This document shows, piece by piece, positions 7,747 to 16,869 of a DNA stretch of 64,000 nt. Each line of letters opens with the position of its first letter. The stretch's first letter is position 1. The translations under genes were made by a program, and so were the position numbers. Source of the stretch: Streptomyces sp. NBC_01214. GTDB lineage: Bacteria > Actinomycetota > Actinomycetes > Streptomycetales > Streptomycetaceae. The notes below the pieces were generated by a model. It saw only the letters and a program-made list of their open reading frames with translations, was not told the DNA's origin and did no database searches. The DNA lies in contig NZ_JAPEOS010000003.1 of assembly GCF_026340975.1 (NCBI RefSeq), positions 1,860,001-1,924,000 on the forward strand. The letters are read 5' to 3'.

Positions 7747-8292
7747 TCACGCCTGGGCCGCGAGGGTGAACTCCTTCACGAGCGTGGTGCAGAAGGCGTC
7801 GAGGTCGTCGGGCCCGCGGCTGGTGATGAGCGTTGCCGGGGCCGCGCGGCATACTTTTACTTCCTCGTTGACCCAGGTGCCTCCCGCGTTGCGGATGTCG
7901 GTCGCCAGGCTGGGCCACGACGTCAGTGTCCTGCCGCGCACGACGTCGGCTTCGATCAGGGTCCAGGGCGCGTGGCAGATCGCCGCGACCGGCTTGCCCG
8001 TCTCGAAGAAGCTCCGGACGAAGCCGACAGCCCGTTCGTTCATGCGTAGTGCGTCCGAATTGGCGACACCGCCCGGCAGCACGAGCGCCTCGAAGGCATC
8101 CGAGGTGTCGCCGGCCAGAAGGTGGTCGACGGGGTAGGTGCCGGCCCTGTCGAGGTGGTTGAAGGCCTGCACCCGTCCGGGCTCGGTGGATACGAGCTGG
8201 GGAATCCACCCGGCCGTCTCGACGGCTTTCCATGGCGTGGTGAGTTCGACCTCCTCCACGCCCTCCGGGGCGGTCAGAAACGCGATGCGCAT
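7747..8292 (-). CDS. DJ-1/PfpI family protein
   Basis: 181 residues, type-1 glutamine amidotransferase-like fold. The nucleophile elbow is VAAICHAPW with Cys106 followed by His107. The conserved acidic residue that polarises it is in GVEEVEL (residues 11-17). LVLPGGVANSDALR forms the oxyanion loop. Members act as chaperone-like, protease or deglycase-type stress proteins; substrate not predictable. The ATG at 8292 has AAGGGAG upstream. Monocistronic, flanked by non-coding sequence upstream and a decayed gene downstream. Confidence 0.92.
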   Translation of the reverse strand: MRIAFLTAPEGVEEVELTTPWKAVETAGWIPQLVSTEPGRVQAFNHLDRAGTYPVDHLLAGDTSDAFEALVLPGGVANSDALRMNERAVGFVRSFFETGKPVAAICHAPWTLIEADVVRGRTLTSWPSLATDIRNAGGTWVNEEVKVCRAAPATLITSRGPDDLDAFCTTLVKEFTLAAQA

Positions 8293-8861
8293 GGCGCTCA
8301 CTCCCTTCGTCGGGGTGTCGGTCACCCCTGTGGACCGCCGCCGCAGCGGAGCAGGCCGATGGATGCCACACCGGCTCGCGCCCAGCGTTCGACTCGGTCT
8401 CTCCGCGCCTTCCCCCGCCGACGGACCTGAACCAGAGCCCGGCCGATCCGTCCGCGAGGAGCAGGCACCTCGAACCCCAGGACGGGTGGTCACCGGACGG
8501 TGACTCGACCCGTCAGCAGAACGGCCTGCGCATGAAGCGCTCCTCCGAAGGCGATGAGCATGCTTCGGCGCCCCGGACCCGGACGCAAGGTCTCTCGTGA
8601 AGAGAAGAAGGACGGCGTTGTGATAGGCAAGAGCGAAGGCCGCAGGGCGACTCGAAACGACCGGACCATCATTGACAACGCGCCGGAATCCGCCCTCCCG
8701 GTGGCGCCCTCTCCGTGGGTGGCGTGCCCCGGGCCGCCTCGGATCCAGGGTCTGACCGGGCGGTTCGCGAGGAGTAGGCCGCCAAGCGGCGGGTAGGCGC
8801 AGCACAGCCCCGGCCGACCTGACAGAAGGGCGGGCCCGGCCTTCGCGGCGAGGAGGCAGAC
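8293..8861. other. Non-coding stretch
   Basis: About 570 bases between the DJ-1 start and the DUF6480 gene. Open frames exist on both strands but none has family-like sequence or a credible ribosome site. No repeat or RNA gene seen. It should contain the promoters of both divergently oriented flanking genes. Confidence 0.4.
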
Positions 8862-9086
8862 ATGTCCGCACGTGTTCCAGACCCCCCGCGGAACACACCC
8901 CAACCGTACGGCGGCGGTGTACCGCCGGGCGAGACTCCGCCCGGCGAGTCGAGCACCGGCTCCGGCGCGGGTCCGTACCGCCCCCTGACGCGCGGCTGGG
9001 GTAAGGGTCCTCTCCTGGTGACCTGCCTGGTGGCCCTGGCCTGCGCCCTCTTTTTCCTTGCCTACGCCATCATGCTGAACGTCTGA
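8862..9086 (+). CDS. DUF6480-family small membrane protein
   Basis: 74 residues. A proline/glycine-rich cytoplasmic half with the family hallmark GGGVPPGETPPGESS is followed by RGWGKGPL and one hydrophobic helix (LLVTCLVALACALFFLAYAI). A strong GAGGAGG site precedes ATG 8862. These are common Streptomyces arm proteins of unknown function, often near stress genes. Complete. Confidence 0.85.
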   Translation: MSARVPDPPRNTPQPYGGGVPPGETPPGESSTGSGAGPYRPLTRGWGKGPLLVTCLVALACALFFLAYAIMLNV

Positions 9087-9241
9087 CCCATTCCGACGGG
9101 GCCGGCACGGCCGGCTGCGCTGAACTCACTCGGACAAACGAGGGCAGGCAGCGGTTGTGCACCCGCCTCGCGGCGAAGGGGACGATCACGTCCTCGGGTC
9201 CCCCGCCACCGGCGACGTCCTCCCACTCGGCGGCCTGGTGC

Positions 9242-9307
9242 CGATTGCTGCTGGTCCGCCACGCGAAGGCCGTGCCCAAACACGTGGCCGAGGACTTCGA
9301 ACGCTCC
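9242..9307 (+). pseudogene. SixA-like histidine phosphatase, N-terminal scrap
   Basis: A single segment, RLLLVRHAKAVPKHVAEDFE, carries the RHG/RHA phosphohistidine motif and following loop of SixA-type phosphatases. Neither an upstream start nor the remaining 140 residues are present, and the frame soon stops. Short but motif-specific; it is a remnant at best. Confidence 0.4.
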
Positions 9308-9317
9308 TCTCCCGGTT

Positions 9318-10151
9318 CTATCCGGGCAGTCCCCTGAGCAGGTCCTCGAGTTCGCGCTCGCCGTCGCGGGTCTGGGCGCCGTGGGCCAGTCCGCCGCGGA
9401 TCAAATGCTCGGCCGCGGGGCGAATGATCTGGCCCGCCCAGGCGTCGTGCTCCCGCAGGAGACCCTCGGCCAGGTCCTCTGGGGCGATGGCGCGCTTGGC
9501 CGCCGCGATCACACCCTCGGACAGGGCTGCGATATTGCGGGCGAGGCGGTCGACGATGGCGTCGAGTTCGTCAGCAGGGACGGCCCGGTTCACCCAGCCG
9601 TAGCGCTCTGCGGTTTCAGCGTCGTACAGGTCCGCACCCAGCACCGCCTCCAGTGCGCGATTGCGGCCGACCCGGCCGGCGAGGTATTGCGTGCCTCCTC
9701 CACCGGGGACGACGCCCATGAGAGCTTCGATCTGACCGATCCCGGCGCGGCCGATCGCCGCGAACGCCATGTCCGCCGCCGTAACGAACTCCGCCCCTCC
9801 TCCGCGCGCCATCCCGGCAAGCTTGACGATGGTCACCTGGGGCTGGTGCCGAAGCAGCTCCCCCAATGCCTGAAAGACGTTGGCGCCGTCCGGAAGGTCG
9901 GCCGCGAGCTCGTCGAAGGCATCTGGCGTGTCGACGAGCGACATGTCGACGTGGGCTATGAAGAACTCCGGGTTAGCGCTGTCGAACACGATCACGCGAA
10001 CCGAGTCGTCGTCCTTCAGCGCGGTCAGCAAGTGCCGGAGGTCGGCCATCATGGCGACGTCCAGAACATTGACGGGCGGGTTGTCGAGGGTGACGCGCGC
10101 GGTGCCGTCCTCGCAACTCACCCGCAGGGTCGTGTAGGCGTCGTAGTTCAT
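9318..10151 (-). CDS. Enoyl-CoA hydratase/isomerase family protein
   Basis: 277-residue crotonase-fold protein. The first oxyanion-hole segment is NPEFFIAHVDMSLV and the second KLAGMARGGGAEFVTAADM. The family core MGVVPGGGGTQYLAGRVGRN follows, then ETAERYGWVNRAV. Acts on acyl-CoA thioesters; exact substrate unknown. Start MNYDAYTTLRVS at 10151 has AGGGGAT upstream. Divergent from an HxlR regulator gene, with a perfect palindrome between the two, so it is probably the regulator's target. Confidence 0.92.
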   Translation of the reverse strand: MNYDAYTTLRVSCEDGTARVTLDNPPVNVLDVAMMADLRHLLTALKDDDSVRVIVFDSANPEFFIAHVDMSLVDTPDAFDELAADLPDGANVFQALGELLRHQPQVTIVKLAGMARGGGAEFVTAADMAFAAIGRAGIGQIEALMGVVPGGGGTQYLAGRVGRNRALEAVLGADLYDAETAERYGWVNRAVPADELDAIVDRLARNIAALSEGVIAAAKRAIAPEDLAEGLLREHDAWAGQIIRPAAEHLIRGGLAHGAQTRDGERELEDLLRGLPG

Positions 10152-10173
10152 GGCGATCCCCTGTCGGTACCTG

Positions 10174-10200
10174 GTATGCATCTAGGTTCCTGATGCATAC
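10174..10200. promoter_or_regulatory. Candidate HxlR operator palindrome
   Basis: Perfect inverted repeat GTATGCAT (10174-10181) and ATGCATAC (10193-10200) with an 11-base spacer, in the 122-base gap between the divergent hydratase and HxlR genes. Two-fold symmetry with roughly two-turn centre spacing suits a dimeric winged-helix regulator. Confidence 0.6.
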
Positions 10201-10273
10201 TCAGCGTGCGATGACGGGCGACGGGCGTCAATAACGCACTTTCGACATCGCAAGGATCGCGAAGGATACCGAC

Positions 10274-10663
10274 ATGGCCACCTTTGAAACCGGCGCCGGC
10301 GCTGGCATCGACACCGTCTACCGGTCTGACTGCCCCAGCCGCCCGATCCTCGACCAGATCGCTGACAAGTGGTCGATGATGGTGATGGCTGTCCTCGACA
10401 AGCCCACTCGGTTCAACGAAATCAAGCGCCGCCTCGAAGGCGTGACCCAACGGGTCTTGACCCAGACCCTGCGCCGCCTGGAGCGCAACGGGATGATCGT
10501 GCGCCGCGTGCTGCCAACCTCGCCGGTCGGGGTCGAGTACTCCCTCACGCCTCTCGGCGAATCCCTGCGGGAGCCGTTCGGTCGGTTGTATGACTGGACG
10601 GTCACCAACGCGGACGAGATCCGGGCGCGCCAAATGGACTACGACCAACGTGGTCAGAGCTGA
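10274..10663 (+). CDS. HxlR-family winged-helix transcriptional regulator
   Basis: 129 residues with the HxlR/MarR-like winged helix: N-terminal cysteine segment SDCPSRPILDQIADKWSMMV, recognition region TRFNEIKRRLEGVTQRVLTQ, then LRRLERNGMIVRRVLPTSPV and wing VEYSLTPLGESL. The N-terminal Cys can make some members redox- or electrophile-responsive. Divergent from the enoyl-CoA hydratase gene; probably autoregulated through the palindrome at 10174-10200. Confidence 0.93.
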   Translation: MATFETGAGAGIDTVYRSDCPSRPILDQIADKWSMMVMAVLDKPTRFNEIKRRLEGVTQRVLTQTLRRLERNGMIVRRVLPTSPVGVEYSLTPLGESLREPFGRLYDWTVTNADEIRARQMDYDQRGQS

Positions 10664-10993
10664 GAAGGTGCGTCCGAGAACGACTTATTCCGGGCACCGC
10701 TTCGGCATCCGAGTCCGGCCTTGGGTAAACCCCAGCAGCCCTCATGGCGTTTGTTGCTGAACCGTGGGCATCTCGGCCCGGATGGTACGACGCAGTGCTG
10801 ACCCTTCAGCGGCCCGGGGGCCGCGTCACCATCACCGGGGGTTCTGCATTCAGATCACCGCCGAGGTAGCCGAGGTAGTGGCCAAGTTCCAGAGTGGCGG
10901 TCAAGGAAATCGCTGTCGGGGCGTGGTCCCGGTGGTCAGGCCGCACCCCGCACCTCCGAAACGTAACTCGCCGCCGAAGCCTTGCTGTCGTGC
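10664..10993. other. Non-coding stretch
   Basis: About 330 bases after the HxlR gene. A short frame reading LTLQRPGGRVTITGG near 10796 faintly recalls an oxidoreductase loop but is too short to call. Nothing else recognised. Confidence 0.3.
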
Positions 10994-11360
10994 TCACCCG
11001 TCGGCGAGGCGTTGGATGGTGGCACTCAGCCAGGCCTGGAGCTCAGCGGGGTCGCCGAGTTCGGAACGCAGGATCCGGCGGCGGGTCGAGACGCCGAGCA
11101 CGAAGGCGTCGATCGCTGCGGCTCGGCTGCGGGCGTCCGCGTCGTCCAGTCCGCTGTCGCACAGGTAGCGGTGCAGCGGTTCCAGCGAGTTCGTGTCGAG
11201 GAAGGAGGCCAGCGCCTCTGCCGCCTGCGGGCGTTCGCCGGAGGCGCGTTGCAGTACGAGCAGCGGATCCTCTCCAGGGGCACCGAACCAGCGCTGGACG
11301 ATGTTCGCTGCGAGGTGCGAACCCAGCGTGGAACGCTCACCGTCGAACGAGTGCCCTTGC
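10994..11360 (-). pseudogene. TetR-family regulator, C-terminal ligand domain only
   Basis: Minus-strand frame with LGSHLAANIVQRWFGAPGED, LLVLQRASGERPQAAEAL, SRAAAIDAFVLGVSTRRRIL and terminal LSATIQRLADG. This helical pattern is typical of TetR C-terminal domains, including the R..L.....GvstrRril.. region near the dimer interface. The DNA-binding N-terminus is absent: upstream sequence in the same frame is proline-rich with no helix-turn-helix. Treated as a truncated gene. Confidence 0.6.
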
Positions 11361-12060
11361 GGCAGCGCGGTCCGTTGGGGAGGGCATGGGGTGTGAGGCG
11401 CCTCGGCGGGTGCCGGGCGGGGCGAGTCTGCCGGGCCGGCCGGTCTTGGTTGGGCCACGGTCGGTCCGGCAGGCATCGATCCCCGGGCCCGGCAGACTGT
11501 TGAGCACATCGTGCGGGCGGTCCGTGACGGCGACGAGGCACGCATCCGCACCCTGCTGGCCGACTTTGCGGCCGTGGCGGACACGCGGCCCTGCTGTACC
11601 TGCGCGAGCGCTTGTGCCCGCCGCTGCCGGGGCAGTGACGTGGGTCCCGCCACCGGACGGGGTGGCGGGACCGTCACACGGATACCGGCCCGGGGTGGTG
11701 GGCCGGCCGGCACGTGTCGGGCTTTCAACGCCTGCGACCGGCCCAGCGTCACGCCGGTCGATCCGACTGGTACGGGAGGTAGTAGCTGAGTACGTCGGCA
11801 GTGAGCGGCGGGAGAAGCGCCTGGAACAGCTCCTCGTCTGCGGAGTAGACGTCGGGGCGGATCCGGGTCAGCCCCTCGATTCCGTGCGGGCCGAACAGCA
11901 GGGCGGCCAGATCATTTCTCCACCATGCCCCCGACTGCTGCCCCATGCCAAAGCGTTGACGAGCGGGGGCGGCCCGCCGCACGGCGAGCCGCCTGAATTC
12001 GGGGTGTGGCCGCTGGCATGGTGGCCGTGTGTGGTCAGCAGCCCGGCGCGGCCGGCTGAG
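11361..12060. other. Region of gene scraps without an intact gene
   Basis: Plus strand about 11505-11640 reads IVRAVRDGDEARIRTLLADF and then, one frame over, LLYLRERLCPPLPGQ and a stop. Minus strand 11749-11930 reads WWRNDLAALLFGPHGIEGLT, then LFQALLPPLTADVLSYYLP and a stop, resembling a protein C-terminus. Neither has a usable start or assignable family. Both look like gene remnants. Confidence 0.35.
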
Positions 12061-12092
12061 CGTGGCCCCGGGTCCTCCTGCCCGGGGCCACG
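12061..12092. terminator. Terminator-like hairpin
   Basis: Perfect 12-bp inverted repeat (CGTGGCCCCGGG and complement) with an 8-base loop. No intact gene ends immediately beside it; it may belong to the lost gene whose tail is at 11749-11930. Confidence 0.55.
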
Positions 12093-12164
12093 CCGTACCG
12101 GGTCCGGTCGGGGGCCCAGTACGGCGTCGGGCGGGCCTGCCCGGGCCGGCGGCGACGGCGTGAC

Positions 12165-12204
12165 AGAGCCCCGGCCGGGTGACAACGGGCCCGGCCGGGG
12201 CTCT
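12165..12204. terminator. Terminator of the small gene at 12229
   Basis: Perfect 15-bp inverted repeat (AGAGCCCCGGCCGGG at 12165-12179, complement at 12190-12204), 10-base loop, 25 bases beyond the stop codon of the minus-strand small gene. Confidence 0.7.
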
Positions 12205-12228
12205 GCGTGCGTGGGGTACCGCCTGTGC

Positions 12229-12375
12229 TCAGACGCCCTCGTCGCGCTCGCGCTCACCCTGGAACGGGTCTTCCTCGCGGCGCCGCTTGTTGTCGTCGGG
12301 GCGCTGGCTGCCGCAGGAGGGGGCGCCGGGCTCGGGGTGGACCGGGTCCTGGCGCTTGTCCTGCTTACCGCCCAT
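12229..12375 (-). CDS. Small hydrophilic conserved Streptomyces protein (48 aa)
   Basis: Starts MGGKQDKRQDPVHPEPGAPS with GAGGAG eight bases upstream and ends EDPFQGERERDEGV. Highly charged and probably disordered. Its clear ribosome site and the strong terminator just downstream support a real gene. Function unknown. Confidence 0.65.
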   Translation of the reverse strand: MGGKQDKRQDPVHPEPGAPSCGSQRPDDNKRRREEDPFQGERERDEGV

Positions 12376-12581
12376 GACGGCGACTCCTCGATGCGTGGGG
12401 ATGCTGATTCCTCCCGCCCAAGCCGATATGAACCATAGCGTTACGCACAATTTCGGCTACGGAGTATGGCGGGCGGGTGGTGTCCGGGCGGCCGCCGATG
12501 CGTCGGCATACGGGCCGCGGCTTCGGTGCCGAAGATGAGCGCAACCTACCTACCCATCCGCGCCGTCAGGAGCCGATTGCC

Positions 12582-12854
12582 ATGCTGGAGCGCACGCTGC
12601 GCAAGGACCGCACCGAGGTCACCTTCATCCTTCCCGCAGACATCCCGCCCGGGGACGTCAGCGTGGTCGGCGACTTCAACGACTGGCAGCCCGGCGTGCA
12701 CACCCTGACGCCGCGCAAGGACGGCAAGCGGGCCGTCACGGTCGAGCTGCCCTCCGAGAGCGCGCACTCGTTCCGCTACTTGGCAGCCGGTGACTACTGG
12801 TTCAACGAGGAGAGCGGCGAGCAGGACGGCCCCAACAGCCGCCTGCACACCTAG
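12582..12854 (+). CDS. Isoamylase early-set (CBM48-like) protein
   Basis: 90 residues forming a single Ig-like carbohydrate-binding fold: VTFILPADIPPGDVSVVGDF, then NDWQPGVHTLTPRKDGKRAV and FRYLAAGDYWFNEE. The vvGdFNdW motif is the glycogen-binding signature of CBM48/AMPK-beta domains. Stand-alone versions occur in actinomycetes near glycogen or stress genes. AGGAG precedes ATG 12582; the longer upstream frame is not family-like. Confidence 0.9.
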   Translation: MLERTLRKDRTEVTFILPADIPPGDVSVVGDFNDWQPGVHTLTPRKDGKRAVTVELPSESAHSFRYLAAGDYWFNEESGEQDGPNSRLHT

Positions 12855-12970
12855 AGGAGTAGTTCCGAAGTCCGGTCGGGTTGTTGGTTGACCCGGCACG
12901 ACGGCGAAGGCTTCCAGGTCTCCGGCCGATAGCCGTGAAAGCACGACCTGCCATTGTGGGCGAGTGGGGG

Positions 12971-13459
12971 TCAGTCAAGAGCAGGGGTCATGAGGTCAAG
13001 GACCAGCAGGTTCCCCCAGTCGTTGGTGAAGGTGGCACGCATGCCCTCGTAGTGCACGCTGACGAATGGGTTGGAAAGAAACATGACGGCGACCCACCGC
13101 AACGATGAGTCGGCGTTGAGACGGGCGAGGTAACCGATGTTGCCCATCCCGCCACCCCCGCCGGACATCCATCCTGATCCGTCCGGTAGCGGGCCCTCGA
13201 AGCAAGTGTTCACCTCATCGACGTAGTGCCCCTCAAGGGCCTGGGCCACGTCGAACGGCCCTCCGATACGAAAGGGAATCGGCTGCCCGGCATCCGGGTG
13301 GTACGTCCCCGGGCCGTCAACATGCAACTCCAAGCCAGTGTCGTCCGGCCGGTACAGACCGTCGCAAGGCGGCATTTCCCCGGACTTCCAGAGCCCCTCG
13401 ACCATCCCCATAACCCATCCATTGTCAATTACTGAAGTTCCGAAGTCTGGCTGCGCCAA
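12971..13459 (-). CDS. Conserved hypothetical protein
   Basis: About 162 residues containing MGMVEGLWKSGEMPPCDGLY, ELHVDGPGTYHPDAGQPIPF, YVDEVNTCFEGPLPDG and SNPFVSVHYEGMRATFTNDW. It appears globular with no signal peptide. The start is uncertain: TTG at 13459 gives the whole similar-looking region, and ATG at 13411 is the first ATG. Base composition at the 5' end is lower in GC than its neighbours, suggesting recent acquisition. The style recalls small immunity-type proteins but no family can be assigned. Confidence 0.6.
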   Translation of the reverse strand: MAQPDFGTSVIDNGWVMGMVEGLWKSGEMPPCDGLYRPDDTGLELHVDGPGTYHPDAGQPIPFRIGGPFDVAQALEGHYVDEVNTCFEGPLPDGSGWMSGGGGGMGNIGYLARLNADSSLRWVAVMFLSNPFVSVHYEGMRATFTNDWGNLLVLDLMTPALD

Positions 13460-14169
13460 TGACAGAGGGTGTCCAAGATCAGTTTGTGACGACCGATCTG
13501 AGCAGCACCGCCGGGCCGGATCCTGGCGGAGCCGGAACGTCCTCGCCGTCGGATGGGGCTGGCTCATGCTCCGCGTGCGTCGGCGGCGAGCGTCTCCGCC
13601 ATGCTGAGCGCGGCCAGGAGCTGCGCCTGGCCCTCGGCCGACTGTAGGGGTGCCGGCCGTCGTCGCTTCAGCGATCCGGGCCGCGTGTTCCAGTGCTGTT
13701 GCCAAACCGGTCGGCTCCAGGTGAGTGGTCAGCCATTCGTATCCTGCGCGGAGGGTGGCCGCGAGGTCGCCGTCGTGGTCCTCGGGGGCGTTGGTGGTTA
13801 ACGCCAGGAGCCACATTTCAACATGGGATTGCACGATCGCGGCGACGGACCGGAGTCCGTGACGGTGCCGCACCGGCCTCCGGCGCCTTCCGGGCCTCGG
13901 CGCCCGGTCCAGCTGCTCGCCAGCCACCGGTGGCGGTGGCAGACCTCCAGCCGATAGTCCACCGGCCGGTCCCGTGCCCGCGAGCGGCGTTCGACGACCA
14001 CGGTCGACAGCGCGGGTGCATGTGGTGATCTGGCGCAGGACCGGCACAGCGGTACCCCCTACTGGTCGCGGATGAGAATCCGATCATGACCAGGGAACGG
14101 GCGTCCTGGCGTCCAGGATTGGACGCTACGGCTGTAACCCGGCTCTCACTCCGGGCGAGCGGCCGTCGG
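13460..14169. other. Region with an unassigned protein scrap
   Basis: Minus strand 13645-13850 encodes SVAAIVQSHVEMWLLAL, then GDLAATLRAGYEWLTTHLEP and ATALEHAARIAEAT, an alpha-helical segment that looks like genuine coding sequence but has no start and merges into low-complexity frames. Nothing else recognised. Confidence 0.3.
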
Positions 14170-14945
14170 TCATTCCTGGACGTCGCCGGGAGCCATGTCG
14201 TCCCGCAGGCACAGGTAGCGCACCGGATGCCGGTGCGGCCTAGGCCGAGGGCTGTGTGGGCGTCGACTTCGGCGACGAGGTCGGGCACCACGGGCTGGAA
14301 TGCCAGCAGGTCCTTCGTTCCCCACCCCGCCGAGAACTTCCGGCCCCACCAGGGGTGCTCGTATCCCGCCGGACGCAGGACCGCGCCCAGCTCGGCCGCC
14401 GCGTTCCGGGACAGCCGTGTGGAGCGGGCCACCAGCCGCAGCTGGCCCGCCGCGTCAAGCCGGCCGAGCAGAAGACTGCGGGGCGCACGCGCACTGCCGG
14501 TGACCGCGCCGATGATTCCTTCCGCCGACATGCGCGTCCGCAGCTTCTGCCACCCGCGTTCCCCGGGCCGGTACCGGGAGCCGGAATTCTTGATCACCAG
14601 GCCTTCGATACCCGCTGCTCCCCACACCGGGTCCAGCCAGGCTCGGGCCGTCGCGGCATCGGTGGTCTGCGGGCACAGCGCCCAGGGCGCGGCGAGCCCG
14701 AGGGACGCGAAGAGGTCCTCCAGCGCCCTCCGGCGCTGATGCAGGGGCTGTTCCATGAGGACGGCCCCGGCGACCTCGAGTAGATCGAAGGTGATCACGT
14801 GCGCGGGCTGCTTCCGGGCGGCGTGCTCGGCCCGGGCCCCGCAGAGCCGGGCCCGGTGCTGAAGAGCGGTGAAGTCCAGTCGGCCGTCGTGCCAGACCAC
14901 CAGCTCGGCGTCGAAAACCGCCTCGACGGGCGGCGAGAGGTGCAC
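14170..14945 (-). pseudogene. ATP-dependent DNA ligase, 5'-truncated and frame-shifted
   Basis: Begins abruptly in the adenylation domain at PVEAVFDAELVVWHDGRLDF and continues through AGIEGLVIKNSGSRYRPGER (motif IV) and WQKLRTRM. The OB-fold contains GAVTGSARAPRSLLLGRLDA and HPWWGRKFSAGWGTKDLLAF. The N-terminal 100 or so residues, including the catalytic lysine motif (K.DG.R), are missing. Near 14240 the frame slips: the native C-terminus RHPVRYLCLRDDMAPGDV is found in another frame ending at TGA 14170. Both lesions would abolish ligation. Confidence 0.85.
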
Positions 14946-15101
14946 TCGCCACTCCTACGCCCTTCGTGCCCCGTCCGCCTGCACGCCGCGCTGGGTTCCT
15001 GGAGCGACGCGACGCGGCACGGCACGGGGCCGTGGTCATGTCGCTGGCCTGTCAGAGTCCGCGCTTAGGCTGGTGCAGAGATTCGATCAAGGAGCAGGGC
15101 A

Positions 15102-16859
15102 GTGCGAATAGAGCGTCACCAGGTGGGCGGGGCCGCCGTGTCGGCAGCGCGCGAGGACTTCACGAACCGTATCGGGCGTCAGGTGCACTCCATGTCGAGG
15201 GCCGGCCGCATGGCCACGTACGAATGGCAGTCGATCGCGGACGAGTTCCGCGAATACCTCGGCGCCCTGGCCGTCGAAACACCCGACCTCGACACCCCGG
15301 AGGCCATGGCCGCCCTCAAGGACGCTTCCGAGGCCGCGGTCGGCGCCGTCGCCTACGCCGCGTACCACCCGCACTGCACCTTCAACGTCTTCCTGGAGTA
15401 CGTCAACTTCGGCATGAGCTACGACCCGGGTGACGACGCCCCCGAGGAGCGGGTCACACCGGGGGAGTGGATCGACGCGCTGTGCCTGGCGGTGCTCCGT
15501 GACAAGGCGAAGTGGCACGGCGAGGCCTTCCACTTCGCCCGGCAGAAGTTCGCCGAGCACGCACAGGGAACGCCCCTCGGCGAGCTCGCCACGGGGTTGA
15601 CGGCCGTGGTCCTGGACGACGCCGGCGACGGGGAGTACCCGCCGAGCGCGCAGGCCAAGCTCCGCGCCGTCGACGCGGCACTGGACCGCATCCGTGCCCG
15701 TGCCGCAGAGACCGGCGAGCCCCTCCTGGACCGGCCCGACAGCATGGCGCTGCGCACGCTGCGCGCCCTGGCAGCGGAGGACCGGGAGGCCTTCAATGCC
15801 GCGCTCGCCGACCTCCTGACCAGGCACGCCACCCTGCACGGCCCGACGGCCTCCCCGAGCACCCTCCTCCCTCTCGTCCCCATCTCACTCGCCGCCGTGG
15901 CATACCGGACGCTGGGTTGGGCGCCGTCCGTCCACACGGACTACCTCCCGCACGCGCTGGTCACCGGCTTCGAGACGCGGGGACCCCGGGTCGGAGGGTT
16001 CGGCCGGGACCGGCGGCCGGACGCTGTCGCCGCGCTCGCCGCGGGCCCGCTGGTGGTGGAGCGGCCGGCCTGTGAGCGTGATGGGATCCCGCGGGTCGAG
16101 GCCATGTACGAGGAACACCTCCACGAAGCGTTCGCTCCCGTCGACGGCAAGCCCCTTGCTGTCTGGCGTCTGGGCAGCGTGCTGGAGGACCAGGAGCGCC
16201 TGTTCCAGTGGCGGGCAGGAAGCCCTGGCGACGTTGCGGACGCCCAGCTCACCACTCTTCGGCTGGCCTCTCAGATGGGGGCGGCCCTGTTCCGCGTCGC
16301 GCTGGCGGAGCCGGACACCGAGGTCGAGGTGTCCATCGGCGGGCGCACCCTGCGCTACCCCGCCAAGCGGGGTAGGGAAGCCGGTGCCGGGTACTGGCAG
16401 ACGGCCGTCGCCTTCGCCCTGATCACCGGAGGGCGCGAGGATCTCGCCCCCTTGGTCCTCACCGGCCCCACCTTCGCAGGCCCGGACGGATCCGCATTTA
16501 CCGCGTACCGCGAAGCGCTCCACGCCTACCTGACGGGTGCCGGGCCCGAGGCCGCCGCGCAGCGGGCGCTGCAGGAGGCCGAGAAGGCCAAGGACTGGGG
16601 CTTCGCGATGCCGCCGGCCGTGCTGCTGTCGCAGCTCGTGGAGGGCGACGAGGAGAGCTTCAACCTCGCCCTGGCCGACGCGCTCGAAACCCATCGCGCC
16701 TACTACCAGGTCGCCGACCGCGCCGACGGCCCCGAAGTCTCCGTCAACCTCGACGTCCTCGCTCTGGCCTGCCACGCCCGCCGCCGCGGCTGGGCCATCC
16801 GCGTGGAGTCCCCCTACCTGCCGCAGTACCTCCTGCGGGCCGCTGAACCCTTCTCGTAG
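15102..16859 (+). CDS. Imm49-family protein with internal duplication
   Basis: 585 residues, GTG start at 15102 with AAGGAG upstream. The C-terminal half (about 335-580) is the Imm49 alpha-helical domain: WRLGSVLEDQERLFQWRAGS, ESFNLALADALETHRAYYQV, VLALACHARRRGWAIRVESP and YLPQYLL. A parallel set occurs in the N-terminal half: EAFNAALADLLTRHATL, then ISLAAVAYRTLGWAPSVHTD and YLPHALV. So the protein is a tandem duplication of one domain. Imm49 proteins neutralise polymorphic-toxin or contact-dependent nuclease toxins. No toxin gene lies beside it, so it may be an orphan immunity gene. Confidence 0.85.
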   Translation: MRIERHQVGGAAVSAAREDFTNRIGRQVHSMSRAGRMATYEWQSIADEFREYLGALAVETPDLDTPEAMAALKDASEAAVGAVAYAAYHPHCTFNVFLEYVNFGMSYDPGDDAPEERVTPGEWIDALCLAVLRDKAKWHGEAFHFARQKFAEHAQGTPLGELATGLTAVVLDDAGDGEYPPSAQAKLRAVDAALDRIRARAAETGEPLLDRPDSMALRTLRALAAEDREAFNAALADLLTRHATLHGPTASPSTLLPLVPISLAAVAYRTLGWAPSVHTDYLPHALVTGFETRGPRVGGFGRDRRPDAVAALAAGPLVVERPACERDGIPRVEAMYEEHLHEAFAPVDGKPLAVWRLGSVLEDQERLFQWRAGSPGDVADAQLTTLRLASQMGAALFRVALAEPDTEVEVSIGGRTLRYPAKRGREAGAGYWQTAVAFALITGGREDLAPLVLTGPTFAGPDGSAFTAYREALHAYLTGAGPEAAAQRALQEAEKAKDWGFAMPPAVLLSQLVEGDEESFNLALADALETHRAYYQVADRADGPEVSVNLDVLALACHARRRGWAIRVESPYLPQYLLRAAEPFS

Positions 16860-16869
16860 GGCTTGGTCA

